DNA of 41,970 bases from NCBI GenBank assembly GCA_016293005.1, contig JAEDFA010000007.1:1-41970 (forward strand), given 5' to 3'. Below are positions 16,284-24,726 of the stretch, one piece after another (positions within the stretch are counted from its first letter, which is position 1; every line of letters begins with the position of its first letter). The position numbers were made by a program, and so were the translations under genes. The notes beneath the pieces are model-generated. The model was not told the DNA's origin. It made no database searches and saw nothing but the letters and a program-made list of their open reading frames with translations. This DNA is from Treponema sp. (GTDB lineage Bacteria; Spirochaetota; Spirochaetia; Treponematales; Treponemataceae).

Positions 16284-17261
16284 TTATATTTCGTTTTTAC
16301 AATTTCCAGTTTTTTCACATTCAAGAATATTGTTCACAGTTGTTTCCGCAATATTTGAAAGCGCTTCTTCGGTTAAAAATCCCTGGTGAGAAGTAATAAT
16401 TACATTCGGCATCGATAAAAGGCGAGCAAGAATATCATCAGAAAGAATATGACCTGAAACATCGTTAAAGAAAACTCCGGCTTCTTCTTCATAAACATCA
16501 AGACACGCTGCACCGATTTTTCGTTCTTTTATTCCTTCTAAAAGAGCCTCTGCATCGATTAAAGCGCCTCGAGAAGTATTGAGAATTACAACGCCTTTTT
16601 TCATCTTTGAAATGCTCTCTGAGTTTATAATATGATTTGTTTCTTCCGTAAGCGGACAATGAAGTGAAATTATATCGCTTTCTGAAAAAAGACGCTCAAG
16701 AGAAACATATTCAAAATCCGAAGAATCAGAAGGAAATTTATCATAAGCGAGAATTTTCATTCCAAAGCCTTTACAAATATCAATGAAAACCCGCCCGATT
16801 TTTCCAGTTCCAATTACACCGACAGTTTTTCCGTGCAAATCAAAACCAGTTAAATTATTCAACGAAAAATTAAAATCCCTTGTTCTGATATACGCTTTGT
16901 GAATTCGTCTGATTGAAGTTAAAAGAAGCGCCATCGCGTGTTCTGCAACTGCATACGGAGAATACGCTGGAACTCTGAAAATTTTAAATTTTCCGTGGCA
17001 ATAATCCAAATCAACATTATTAAAACCGGCGCACCTGAGGGCAATCATTTTTATTCCGTATTCATAAAGTTTTTCAAGAACTTCGCGATTTAAAATATCA
17101 TTTACAAAAACACAGATTCCGTCAAATCCGCGCGCAAGCTGAACCGTATCAGGCGTAAGTCGGGTTTCAAAATACTTAAATGAAAGACCGTCTTTCCCGT
17201 TGAACTTGTCAAAAGAAGCAATATCATACTGCTTTACATCAAAAAATGCGATTTTTTTCAT
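16284..17261 (-). CDS. ldhA: D-lactate dehydrogenase (D-2-hydroxyacid dehydrogenase family)
   Basis: 325 residues, the usual length. It reduces pyruvate to D-lactate with NADH in the cytoplasm. The NAD-binding motif GVIGTGKIG is at 148-156. The catalytic set is Arg231 (NTSRGALID), the Glu258-260 cluster in DVYEEEAG, and His292 (TSHQGFLTEEA). The DVYEEE...FF pattern and overall layout are those of fermentative LdhA/VanH-type enzymes rather than phosphoglycerate dehydrogenase. The start at 17261 follows GGAGG at good distance; 12 residues of in-frame upstream sequence lack a signal. Together with NfnAB this points to fermentative redox balancing. It is transcribed divergently from the radical SAM gene. 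Confidence 0.92.
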   Translation of the reverse strand: MKKIAFFDVKQYDIASFDKFNGKDGLSFKYFETRLTPDTVQLARGFDGICVFVNDILNREVLEKLYEYGIKMIALRCAGFNNVDLDYCHGKFKIFRVPAYSPYAVAEHAMALLLTSIRRIHKAYIRTRDFNFSLNNLTGFDLHGKTVGVIGTGKIGRVFIDICKGFGMKILAYDKFPSDSSDFEYVSLERLFSESDIISLHCPLTEETNHIINSESISKMKKGVVILNTSRGALIDAEALLEGIKERKIGAACLDVYEEEAGVFFNDVSGHILSDDILARLLSMPNVIITSHQGFLTEEALSNIAETTVNNILECEKTGNCKNEI

Positions 17262-17335
17262 AAAACCTCCAAAATTTAATAAAATGCAAAAAATCACTTA
17301 TGTAATTTTACGAAATGAATAAAAACCGTTAATAC

Positions 17336-17364
17336 TTGGACAGAATTATCAGTTGTGATAAAAT
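17336..17364 (+). promoter_or_regulatory. Promoter of the radical SAM gene with overlapping palindrome
   Basis: TTGGAC (17336-17341), 17-nt spacer, TAAAAT (17359-17364) with an extended TGA just before it. A perfect 6-4-6 inverted repeat TTATCAGTTGTGATAA (17346-17361) fills most of the spacer and enters the -10, which is a typical repressor site position. Confidence 0.6.
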
Positions 17365-17383
17365 CGACAACGGTAGAACAAAA

Positions 17384-18007
17384 ATGAAAAAAGCAATGAC
17401 AATTCTGTATTCCGTAAAAAACGCTCTTTACATCAATTTAACAAACAAATGCCCGTGTAACTGCACTTTCTGCATTCGAACAAGCAAAGAAAATGAGTTT
17501 CCTCACATCGAAACTTTGTGGCTTCTTCATGAACCTTCATTTGAAGAAATCCGTTCAGAATTCCTTCAAACGGATGTTTCAAATTACAAAGAAATCGTAT
17601 TCTGCGGTTACGGCGAACCAACTGAAGCCTTAGATGTTCTTTTGCAGACGGCGAGTTTTATCAAAGAAAATTATTCGATTCCAGTAAGAATTAACACAAA
17701 CGGACTTGGAAATCTCATAAACAAAAAAGACATAACACCTTTATTTAAAGGATTAATCGATTCTGTTTCTATAAGTTTAAACTCAAGCAATCCACAAATT
17801 TATCAGAACACAGTCCGTCCGATTTTCAAAGAACAAGCGTTTCCCGCACTCTTAGAATTTGCCCGGAACGCAAAAAAGTATGTCCCGGAAGTAACTTTCA
17901 CAACTGTTAAAACTACAATTTCGCAAGAAGACGAAGAAAAATGTCTTGAACTTGCAAAATCGCTCGGCGTAAATTACAGAATCCGGGAATACGAAGAACT
18001 CAAATAA
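17384..18007 (+). CDS. Radical SAM protein, TatD-associated family
   Basis: A 207-residue radical SAM protein. The [4Fe-4S]/SAM motif CxxxCxxC is CPCNCTFC near residue 21, followed by the GYGEP SAM-binding glycine motif and NTNG. Size and layout match the small radical SAM family usually linked to TatD nucleases (TIGR04038 type); its substrate is unknown. No tatD gene is adjacent here. The ATG at 17384 is supported by the promoter at 17336-17364, which would give a short leader; no clear Shine-Dalgarno is present. An upstream TTG at 17336 falls on the -35 box and is rejected as the start. Confidence 0.8.
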   Translation: MKKAMTILYSVKNALYINLTNKCPCNCTFCIRTSKENEFPHIETLWLLHEPSFEEIRSEFLQTDVSNYKEIVFCGYGEPTEALDVLLQTASFIKENYSIPVRINTNGLGNLINKKDITPLFKGLIDSVSISLNSSNPQIYQNTVRPIFKEQAFPALLEFARNAKKYVPEVTFTTVKTTISQEDEEKCLELAKSLGVNYRIREYEELK

Positions 18008-18020
18008 TCATAATTTCAAA

Positions 18021-19331
18021 TTATTTTTTCAATAAGTAATCAGCGACCGCCTCATAAGCAGGAATTGAAAGCGGATCAATGTATTTGTTCGATGCAAGAT
18101 AAGTTGAAGCAAATCGCGCGATTACCATTTCTGCTTTTGGATCGATGTAAATTGCCTGACCGTGAACGCCTCGAGCCATATATGCTCCGTGAGAATTATT
18201 TGTAATCCACCACATATTGTGATAACTCCAGTCCTTTAACTTTGGATATTCTTCGCTTTTTGCAAAAACTTCTTTATATTCCTGCGTTGAACCTCCTTTT
18301 GCAATATCCAAAGCCGCACTTTCAGGAATAATTTGTTTTCCGTTTAACTTTCCGCCATTTCTAAGCATTTCCCCGAACATCGCCATATCGCGAAGATTTA
18401 AACTGAAACCACCGCCTGCAAACGCAATTCCAGAAGGGTCAACCTGATAATATCCATCGTAATGCGCACCGAGCGGTTTCCAGATTTTTTCTGAAATAAG
18501 TTCCGTAAGTCCTTTTCCTGTTACCCGCGAATTTATCCATGCAAGAAGTTCAGTGTTTACTGTTCTGTAACCGAATTTTTCGCCGTGTTCCTGACCATCG
18601 ATTTTTTTCACGGTTGCAAGATATTCGTAATAATTTTGAGGTCCTTTGTAATCAGAAGGTCTAAAAACATTCCCGGAAGCAGAATATTTCCAGACTTCAG
18701 CATCAGGATTATTATAATCTTCGCTATACTGAATCGCAGTCGTCATATCCATAACCTGACGAACAGTCGCATCTGCAAAACCGCTGTCTTTTAATTCTGG
18801 AATATATTCTGAAACTTTTTTTGACGGATCTAAAATTCCTTCTGAAACGAGAATTGCAGCAATTGTTCCTGTGAAAGACTTACTTACAGACATCGCCGCA
18901 TGAACTCCATCCTGTTTTAAACCAGCCGGATATTTTTCGTAAACAATTTTTCCTTTGTGAAGAATTACAATTCCGTCTGTATAATTTGCATCAAGAGATT
19001 CCGCAAAAGTCATCGGTTTATCAGAATCCCACGGCGTAAACATAATTGAATCGATTTTATCATCGTATTTTGTTTTTACAGAATAAAGTTTTTCTTTTGG
19101 AGCAGAAACAGTTCGCGTAAGTGAAAATTCCTGCATATGATTTACACTATAGCGAAGTCCGGGAAAAACGAAATAAGAACCGTCCTGAGCATGAAGAGTT
19201 TTTTCTTTTGCAGGCGGAAAACCTTGCATCCACTGCATTTTTTCAGGATTTGAATCCGAAGCATTCGGGTAATTCTGTGAAAATGCAAACGACAGACAAA
19301 ACAATACCGTTCCAATAATAAATTTTTTCAT
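18021..19331 (-). CDS. Secreted serine hydrolase, class C beta-lactamase / NylB-like family
   Basis: 436 residues with a cleavable signal peptide (MKKFIIGTVLFCLSFAFSQ), so it is periplasmic or surface-exposed. The catalytic Ser148-x-x-Lys151 motif lies in AMSVSKSF. The DMTTAIQYSEDY segment (Tyr202) resembles the YSED region of 6-aminohexanoate-dimer hydrolase (NylB) rather than true AmpC enzymes, and a GGGFSLNLRDMAMFG segment is also typical of this group. A role in cell-wall peptide or ester hydrolysis is possible; beta-lactam resistance should not be assumed. The start at 19331 has a strong GGAGGAAAG Shine-Dalgarno. It converges on the radical SAM gene with 13 nt between stop codons. Confidence 0.85.
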   Translation of the reverse strand: MKKFIIGTVLFCLSFAFSQNYPNASDSNPEKMQWMQGFPPAKEKTLHAQDGSYFVFPGLRYSVNHMQEFSLTRTVSAPKEKLYSVKTKYDDKIDSIMFTPWDSDKPMTFAESLDANYTDGIVILHKGKIVYEKYPAGLKQDGVHAAMSVSKSFTGTIAAILVSEGILDPSKKVSEYIPELKDSGFADATVRQVMDMTTAIQYSEDYNNPDAEVWKYSASGNVFRPSDYKGPQNYYEYLATVKKIDGQEHGEKFGYRTVNTELLAWINSRVTGKGLTELISEKIWKPLGAHYDGYYQVDPSGIAFAGGGFSLNLRDMAMFGEMLRNGGKLNGKQIIPESAALDIAKGGSTQEYKEVFAKSEEYPKLKDWSYHNMWWITNNSHGAYMARGVHGQAIYIDPKAEMVIARFASTYLASNKYIDPLSIPAYEAVADYLLKK

Positions 19332-19529
19332 ACTTTCCTCCAAAATATAAAAATCTCTACAGGCAAAAACATAAAACAAGCTCAATTTAAAGATAACTTT
19401 TTCATCTTTCAAAATCAATAAAAATGAACATTCAAATCCTCAAAAAAAAATCCAAAACTGCACCTTAAAATTTCAGAATTTTCTTTGCGGAAAATCGTAC
19501 AGTTTGCATTTACAACATTTAAAAAGTTG

Positions 19530-19558
19530 TTCACAAAGATTCAATTTCTCACTATAAT
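19530..19558 (+). promoter_or_regulatory. Promoter of the ArsB/NhaD-type transporter gene
   Basis: TTCACA (19530-19535), 17-nt spacer, TATAAT (19553-19558). The start site falls near 19565. The rest of the 300-nt gap 19332-19529 is A+T-rich and shows nothing recognisable beyond the Shine-Dalgarno of the hydrolase gene. Confidence 0.65.
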
Positions 19559-19564
19559 CAAGAA

Positions 19565-19596
19565 AATCTTTGAAAACCTTAAAGTTTTTTAAGATT
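19565..19596 (+). other. Hairpin at the 5' end of the transporter mRNA
   Basis: AATCTT (19565-19570)/AAGATT (19591-19596) and, inside it, AAAAC (19573-19577)/GTTTT (19584-19588) form an 11-bp stem with a symmetric 2-nt internal mismatch and a CTTAAA loop. It begins at the predicted first transcribed base. There is no T tract, so it is not a terminator; it could protect the 5' end or sense a condition. Confidence 0.45.
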
Positions 19597-19631
19597 CCCT
19601 TCAAAATTTTCACTTTAAGCAGGACAAAATT

Positions 19632-21008
19632 ATGATTGCACAGATTTTTGCTGTATTAATTTTTCTTGTAATGTTTTTCCTGATTATCACAGAAATTCTT
19701 CCGCGCCACTTTGTAACACTTTTTGCAGGAATTTTGACAATTATCCTCGTGTTCACATTCGGAATGAATATCGATAATTTTTATTTTGGAAAAAATTACA
19801 ATGTCGTTGAATCAATAAAAAATACGCTGAATCTTCACGGAATTTTTACTCTAAATTTCTGGTATTCGACTGGAGAATCAGAATCTGGCGGCGTAAACTG
19901 GGCTACAATTCTTTTTATCGTCGGAATGATGATTATGGTCGAAGGAATGGCAAGAGTCGGATTTTTCAGATGGCTTTGTATGTGCATTGCAAAAGCTGTA
20001 AAATACAAAATAATCCCGATTTTTATTTCTTTCATGCTGATTTCGTTCATTCTTGCAATGTTCATCGACTCAATCACCGTAATTCTTTTTCTTGCAGCCG
20101 TTACAGTAGAACTTTCCAAAATGCTGAAATTCAATCCGCTAAGCATGGTTTTAGCAGAAATTTTCTGTGCAAATTTAGGAGGTTCTGCAACAATGTGCGG
20201 TGACCCGCCGAACATCATCATCGGAACTTCATTAAACCTCACTTTCCTTGATTTTGTAATAAATACAGGTTTAATCGCAGCAATTTCTTTAGTCGTTACG
20301 ATTATTTACTTCTTTTTAACATGTAAAAAATTTTTAGTCTGCACGGAAAATGTCGACACAACTCTATTTCCATCTCCAAAAGAAGCGATTACAGACAAAA
20401 AAGGATTTATTTTCAGCACGATAATTTTCATAATCGCAGTAATCCTTCTTGTAACTCATTCAACGACTCACTTTTCAGTTGCAGCAATCGGAGTTTTCAT
20501 TGCAATTCTCACATTAATTTGTGGCGGAAAACACATACATGAAATTCTAAAAAAAGTCGACTGGCAGACTGTAATTTTTTTCATCGGACTTTTTATCGTT
20601 GTCGGCGGACTTGAACAGACTGGAATTCTTATTTTAATTGCACAGTTTATTCAAAAAATTTCCGGCGGAAACGCATACTTGATGATTGCAATTTTAATCT
20701 GGGTTTCGGCAATCGCTTCAGCATTCATCGACAACATTCCGTTTGCGGCAACAATGGTTCCTGTAATTCAGGCTCTGGCAAAAACAACTGGAATCGCGCT
20801 TCCAACTATGGCCTACGCCCTTGCAATGGGAACAGACATCGGCGGTTCTGCAACTCCAATCGGAGCAAGTGCAAATGTCGTCGGAACTTCAATGATTGCA
20901 AAAGCAGGTCATCCTGTCAGCTGGGGAAAATACTGCAAAATCAGTGCGCCGGCAACGATTATCGTACTTGCAATCAGCACATTCATCATTTTTATCAGAT
21001 ATTTATAA
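19632..21008 (+). CDS. Ion transporter, ArsB/NhaD (IT) superfamily
   Basis: 458 residues, polytopic, with about 11-12 hydrophobic helices. Two halves carry the inverted-repeat motifs of the ArsB/NhaD/CitM group: ANLGGSATMCGDPPNIIIGTS near 182 in the first half, and DNIPFAATMVPVI plus GTDIGGSATPIGASANVVG in the second. The relatives include Na+/H+ antiporters (NhaD), arsenite permeases and SLC13-like anion carriers. The GDPPNIIIG motif is common to many of these, so the ion cannot be fixed. No arsenic genes are nearby, which argues mildly for Na+/H+ or organic anion transport. A cytidylate-kinase-like gene begins 11 nt downstream. The Shine-Dalgarno is AGGA. Confidence 0.85.
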   Translation: MIAQIFAVLIFLVMFFLIITEILPRHFVTLFAGILTIILVFTFGMNIDNFYFGKNYNVVESIKNTLNLHGIFTLNFWYSTGESESGGVNWATILFIVGMMIMVEGMARVGFFRWLCMCIAKAVKYKIIPIFISFMLISFILAMFIDSITVILFLAAVTVELSKMLKFNPLSMVLAEIFCANLGGSATMCGDPPNIIIGTSLNLTFLDFVINTGLIAAISLVVTIIYFFLTCKKFLVCTENVDTTLFPSPKEAITDKKGFIFSTIIFIIAVILLVTHSTTHFSVAAIGVFIAILTLICGGKHIHEILKKVDWQTVIFFIGLFIVVGGLEQTGILILIAQFIQKISGGNAYLMIAILIWVSAIASAFIDNIPFAATMVPVIQALAKTTGIALPTMAYALAMGTDIGGSATPIGASANVVGTSMIAKAGHPVSWGKYCKISAPATIIVLAISTFIIFIRYL

Positions 21009-21019
21009 GCGAGGTTAAA

Positions 21020-21616
21020 ATGAAAAAACAATTAATAATTTCAATCGGACGCGAATATGGAAGCCGAGGGCACGAAATCGGTGAAAAACTCTCAAAAAAA
21101 CTCGGTCTTGATTTATACGACAGAAACATTCTCGATGAAGTTGCAATTCAGAACGGAGCAAATGTTGAAGACCTTTCAAAATACGACGAACGCCCGAAAC
21201 ATCATTTTTTCAGCAGAACTGTGCGCGGTTATTCAAATAATCCTGCCGTGAATGTCGCTGAACTTCAATTTGCCCTTTTAAAATCAAAAGCTGCTGATGG
21301 CGATTCCTTTATTGTAATCGGACGGTGTTCCGACGAAATTTTCAAAGGAATCGCAGAAACTGTTTCCATTTTCATCACCGCAGATTACGAAGACAAACTT
21401 TCAAGAATCATGAAGCACAGAAATTTTTCAAAAAAAGAAGCAGAAAATGCAATGGAAAAGCACGACAAACGCCGAAGTGCCTATCACAACACATTCTGCA
21501 AAACAAAATGGGGAGAAGCTTCTTCTTACGACATCTCAGTAAATATGAGCAAACTCGGAATCGAAGGCACCGCAGAATTTCTTTACCGGTACATCACAGA
21601 TTTCCGTGACAAATAA
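21020..21616 (+). CDS. Cytidylate kinase-like family protein
   Basis: 198 residues of the cytidylate-kinase-like P-loop family (PF13189 type). The N-terminus ISIGREYGSRGHEIGEKLSKKLG is the modified P-loop of this group, and DRNILDEVA plus a conserved VIGRCSDEIF follow. It has the basic lid region RIMKHRNFSKKEAENAMEKHDKRR. Members often sit beside transporters, and true CMP kinase activity is not established for them. Here it follows the ArsB/NhaD-like transporter by 11 nt with a GAGG Shine-Dalgarno, so co-expression and a regulatory link to transport are plausible. Confidence 0.85.
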   Translation: MKKQLIISIGREYGSRGHEIGEKLSKKLGLDLYDRNILDEVAIQNGANVEDLSKYDERPKHHFFSRTVRGYSNNPAVNVAELQFALLKSKAADGDSFIVIGRCSDEIFKGIAETVSIFITADYEDKLSRIMKHRNFSKKEAENAMEKHDKRRSAYHNTFCKTKWGEASSYDISVNMSKLGIEGTAEFLYRYITDFRDK

Positions 21617-21666
21617 TCTAAAAATTCAGAAATTTTAAAGATACACTTTTATATATTCTGGTAGTG

Positions 21667-21724
21667 TGATAAAATATTATTCATAAAAAAGCAATCTGCC
21701 TGCCATAAATTGCCTGTCAGACAG
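21667..21724 (+). promoter_or_regulatory. Extended -10 promoter and leader repeats of the superoxide reductase gene
   Basis: TGATAAAAT (21667-21675) is an extended -10; the -35 region is poor. The predicted leader contains two direct repeats of TGCCTG(C/T)C, at 21697-21704 and 21711-21718, and an 11-bp palindrome CTGTCAGACAG at 21714-21724. These may be regulatory, for example oxidative-stress control, but no known box is matched. Confidence 0.4.
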
Positions 21725-21759
21725 CAGCTTTAAATCAATTTTATAGGAAAGGTAAAACT

Positions 21760-22131
21760 ATGCAATTTTTCAAATGCGAAGTATGCGGAAAAATCATCTG
21801 CGTAATCGAAGAATCAATGGCTCCAACAGTATGTTGTGGAAAACCAATGACAGAATTAAGACCAGGAACAACAGATGCTGCAACAGAAAAACATATTCCA
21901 GCATACAAAATCGAAGGAAATACCTGTTATGTAACAGTTGGTTCTGTTCTTCACCCAATGACACCAGAACACAGCATTAAATTCATCTGCATCGAAACAA
22001 ATAAAGGATATCAAATCAAATATCTTCGCCCAACTGACGAACCAAAAGCAGAATTTGCTCTTTCAGCAGACGAAAAAATCGAAGCCGTTTACGAATACTG
22101 CAATCTTCACGGACTGTGGAAAGCAGAATAA
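21760..22131 (+). CDS. dfx: Superoxide reductase (desulfoferrodoxin, two-iron type)
   Basis: 123 residues. It reduces superoxide to hydrogen peroxide without producing oxygen, the usual defence of anaerobes that lack superoxide dismutase. The N-terminal desulforedoxin-like centre I is complete: Cys6, Cys9, Cys25, Cys26. The catalytic centre II ligands are present: His45 in the EKHIP motif with Glu43/Lys44, His65, His71, Cys114 and His117. Treponema pallidum is known for a superoxide reductase with an incomplete centre I, so this protein differs from that relative. The Shine-Dalgarno is AGGAAAGG. The next gene begins directly after the stop (TAAATG), indicating co-transcription. Confidence 0.95.
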   Translation: MQFFKCEVCGKIICVIEESMAPTVCCGKPMTELRPGTTDAATEKHIPAYKIEGNTCYVTVGSVLHPMTPEHSIKFICIETNKGYQIKYLRPTDEPKAEFALSADEKIEAVYEYCNLHGLWKAE

Positions 22132-22896
22132 ATGATTTCTGGGGAATCAGATTTTCAAACAGAATTAAAACCGCATGAACAAATCGACATTTTAAAAAAC
22201 AACGGGCGTAAAATCATTCAGAACAAAGAAAGATTTATGTTCGGAATCGATGCCTACCTTCTTGCAGGTTTTTCAGAAATCCGCAAAGGCGACATCGTTG
22301 TTGAATTTGGCACCGGAACAGGAATAATTCCAATTCTGCTTGCTGATTCTCCAGCAAAAAAAATTCACGCTTTGGAAGTTCAGCCTGAATCTGTTTCTAT
22401 GGCAAGACGAAGCGTAGAATTAAACGAACTTTCAGAAAAAATTCAAATCCACGAAGGAAATTTAAAAAACGCAAGTCAAATCTTTTCACAATCTTTCTGC
22501 AACACTGTAATTTCAAATCCGCCTTACATAAAAACAACTCAAGGAAAATTAAATCCGTCAGAAAGCAAAAACATTGCACGACACGAAATTTTATGCACGC
22601 TCGAGGATGTAATTTCTTCTGCAGAAAAAATTTTAAAATCGCACGGAAGATTTTTCATGATTCACAGAAGCGAACGCCTCGATGAGATTTTTATCCTAAT
22701 GGAAAAACATTCTTTTAAAATAAAAAGGCTTCAATTTGTTTTTCCGTTCATAGAAAAGCCGCCCGTAATGATTCTTGTTGAAGCAAGAAAAAACGCAAAC
22801 AACGGTGTAAAAGTTTTAGAGCCGCTTATAATGTACGACTCTAAAGGCATCTACAGCAAACAAATTGAAGCCATCTACAAAAAATTTACAAGATAA
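22132..22896 (+). CDS. tRNA1(Val) adenine-37 N6-methyltransferase family (TrmN6/YfiC-like)
   Basis: 254 residues of class I SAM-dependent methyltransferase. Motif I is VVEFGTGTGIIPILLA near 57-72, and the N6-adenine catalytic motif NPPY is at about 127-130 (SNPPYIKT). The N-terminal QNKERFMFGIDAYLLAGF segment is typical of TrmN6/YfiC, which methylates A37 of tRNA-Val; the related PrmC and RsmC enzymes lack it. The start codon follows the superoxide reductase stop without a gap. The 3' end overlaps the convergent aminopeptidase gene by 11 bp. Confidence 0.88.
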   Translation: MISGESDFQTELKPHEQIDILKNNGRKIIQNKERFMFGIDAYLLAGFSEIRKGDIVVEFGTGTGIIPILLADSPAKKIHALEVQPESVSMARRSVELNELSEKIQIHEGNLKNASQIFSQSFCNTVISNPPYIKTTQGKLNPSESKNIARHEILCTLEDVISSAEKILKSHGRFFMIHRSERLDEIFILMEKHSFKIKRLQFVFPFIEKPPVMILVEARKNANNGVKVLEPLIMYDSKGIYSKQIEAIYKKFTR

Positions 22897-23992
22897 ATTT
22901 CCCGTCTTTCATAATTGTAACATCAGAAGAATTTTTAAAACTCAGCGTAATCGTAGGATTTCTTACAAGTCCATCAAGATGAATCAAAGCCGGAGCGTCA
23001 TTATCGTAATTTTCACCGATTGCAAAATGACAAGTTGAAAACGCTTTTTCATCTTCAAGCATATTTCCATTTATTTTTGCAAAAATATTTAAACCGATTC
23101 CAAGTTCTCCGATATTTCTTGCGTTTTCAGCATAAATTTTTCCCATTCCAGAAGGAATTTTCCCGGATTTTTCGTATTCAAACGAGAGGCTTTCAGCTTC
23201 TGTGATAGTTTTTAAAAGGCGCTCCGCTTCTTCTTTACCGGAAATCTCTTTTACAAAACCGTCAACAACCGTACATTCAATAGGAGTATTTAAAATTGAA
23301 TCTCCGTCGCTGAAAGTCATGGAACCGTCAAAAACAATCTTTCCGTGAGTACAAGAGCCATCTTTTAAAACTCCCCTATTAGGACTTATAAATACTTCAC
23401 CGGCTGGAATATTTCCGCCTGTTCCGGGCATAGAAAAATTTCCATCATCTTTTAAAAGTTTTCTTCCCTGAACAGGAATAAAAATATCTGTTCCGCCTTT
23501 TGCAGTTACATGAATGCTTTGAACACCGTCAAAAATTTTTTCAAGTTTTTCACAGTAATCTGAAATTTCTTCGTAATCAATGTTCACAGTCCGATTAAAA
23601 ATATCTTCTGTAATGCCGGGAGTCCAGACTGCTCGCATAGTTTTTTTTCCTTCGAGAAGAAAATCAAAAATATGCGTAAACTCTTCACCTTGAGAATTTT
23701 TTAAAGGCGTTTTTGCAGAATAAGGGTCTTTTCCGAGTTTTATCTCTGATATTGAAAAACAGACATCAGGTTCAGATTTTATTGCAGCAAGCACTGCATC
23801 TTCTGCGTTATCAAAAGAAGTTTTTGCTTCCTGAATGATAAGAGAAGCTTTTGCCTTGTAAGAAATGCAAACATCGTAAATTCGCTGTGCGAAGAGGTAA
23901 GTTTTTGGATTTGCAATTATGAGGACTTTTTCACCTGGCTTTATTTTACAGACATTTTTAACAATGGCTTCTGCTGGAGTTATTATTCTCAT
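22886..23992 (-). CDS. Aminopeptidase, M29-like (leucyl aminopeptidase family)
   Basis: 368 residues. The N-terminal domain (GEKVLIIANPKTYLFAQRIYDVCISYKAKASLII) and the acidic C-terminal half with GDSILNTPIECTVVDGFV, ELGIGLN and CHFAIG...DAPALIHLDGL resemble the metal-dependent aminopeptidases around peptidase family M29. The metal ligands expected there (Glu and His in the GIG and HFAIG regions) are visible. The function would be cytoplasmic peptide trimming. The start at 23992 lies 1 nt after the stop of the preceding purO gene; an alternative ATG at 24001 overlaps that stop. Neither has a good Shine-Dalgarno, so translational coupling is likely. Third gene of the metH-purO unit. Confidence 0.75.
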   Translation of the reverse strand: MRIITPAEAIVKNVCKIKPGEKVLIIANPKTYLFAQRIYDVCISYKAKASLIIQEAKTSFDNAEDAVLAAIKSEPDVCFSISEIKLGKDPYSAKTPLKNSQGEEFTHIFDFLLEGKKTMRAVWTPGITEDIFNRTVNIDYEEISDYCEKLEKIFDGVQSIHVTAKGGTDIFIPVQGRKLLKDDGNFSMPGTGGNIPAGEVFISPNRGVLKDGSCTHGKIVFDGSMTFSDGDSILNTPIECTVVDGFVKEISGKEEAERLLKTITEAESLSFEYEKSGKIPSGMGKIYAENARNIGELGIGLNIFAKINGNMLEDEKAFSTCHFAIGENYDNDAPALIHLDGLVRNPTITLSFKNSSDVTIMKDGKFIL

Positions 23993-23993
23993 A

Positions 23994-24710
23994 TTAAACA
24001 TTTTTATTAAAGATTTTTGTTGTATATTTTCCGCTTTCAATATCGATAAAACGAACAAAAAGCGAAACTTTATTTTCTGCGTTCAAAGCCTTCCAGATAT
24101 TTTCAGCAAACGAATCGATTGAGCCTTCGATTTTTACTAATTTTGGTTCACCTTCAAAACTTGGAAGCGGATTGCCGTCGCCCATATAAGTGTGAATAAA
24201 TCTTCCCTGACCTTTTAAAGGATTGTCATAATCAAAAGTGAAGCGAAGCGTATTTTCAGGATTTCCAGAATCGCTTTTTAAAATTGAAAGAGAGAATTTT
24301 AATTTTTTTCCTTCAATGTCTAAAACGCTTGAAATGCGCGGAGTGTAATTCGGTGCATCGTGTTCGTATTTTCGGCTTTGAAGTGACTGTTCAAAAGTAA
24401 GACCATTTTTTAAGCCATCAAAAATTGTATCAGTCTGGTCGCCGTTCGTAACGATTGTTTTTTTACCTAAAACTTTTACCGCAGAATAAATGATTAAACT
24501 TGGATCCCCTGCGATTAAAGACGAATCGAATGCCTGAGTTTTAATGCCTTCACCTTCTTCAACGAAAATTCTGTTCCGGCTTCCGGCACTTCGACCCATT
24601 GTCCAATATGCAGAAACAGCGTATTTTCCGTCTTCTGAAAGTCCTGCGATAATTCCGCGTCCAGGATAAGAATTTGATTCAAGTTCAGTTTTGATTGATA
24701 GTTCTTTCAT
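23994..24710 (-). CDS. purO: IMP cyclohydrolase, PurO type
   Basis: 238 residues of the PF07826-type IMP cyclohydrolase family, first known from methanogens. It closes the second ring of purine synthesis (FAICAR to IMP). Family motifs are YPGRGIIAGLSEDGKYAVSA near the N-terminus, YWTMGRSAGSRNRIF, VTNGDQTD, and DAPNYTPRIS, matching the NGSHTD and YNTPRI segments of the archaeal enzyme. It is unrelated to the usual bacterial bifunctional PurH, so AICAR transformylase activity must come from elsewhere. The start at 24710 follows GGAG. It lies 16 nt downstream of metH, linking folate one-carbon units and purine synthesis. A second purine gene, purL, is 10 kb away. Confidence 0.85.
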   Translation of the reverse strand: MKELSIKTELESNSYPGRGIIAGLSEDGKYAVSAYWTMGRSAGSRNRIFVEEGEGIKTQAFDSSLIAGDPSLIIYSAVKVLGKKTIVTNGDQTDTIFDGLKNGLTFEQSLQSRKYEHDAPNYTPRISSVLDIEGKKLKFSLSILKSDSGNPENTLRFTFDYDNPLKGQGRFIHTYMGDGNPLPSFEGEPKLVKIEGSIDSFAENIWKALNAENKVSLFVRFIDIESGKYTTKIFNKNV

Positions 24711-24726
24711 ATTATCTCCAAATTTT

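Noticed and set aside
19835..20242. Minus-strand ORF of 135 codons inside the transporter gene
   Set aside because: Overlaps the conserved GGSATMCGDPPN region on the other strand; a shadow.
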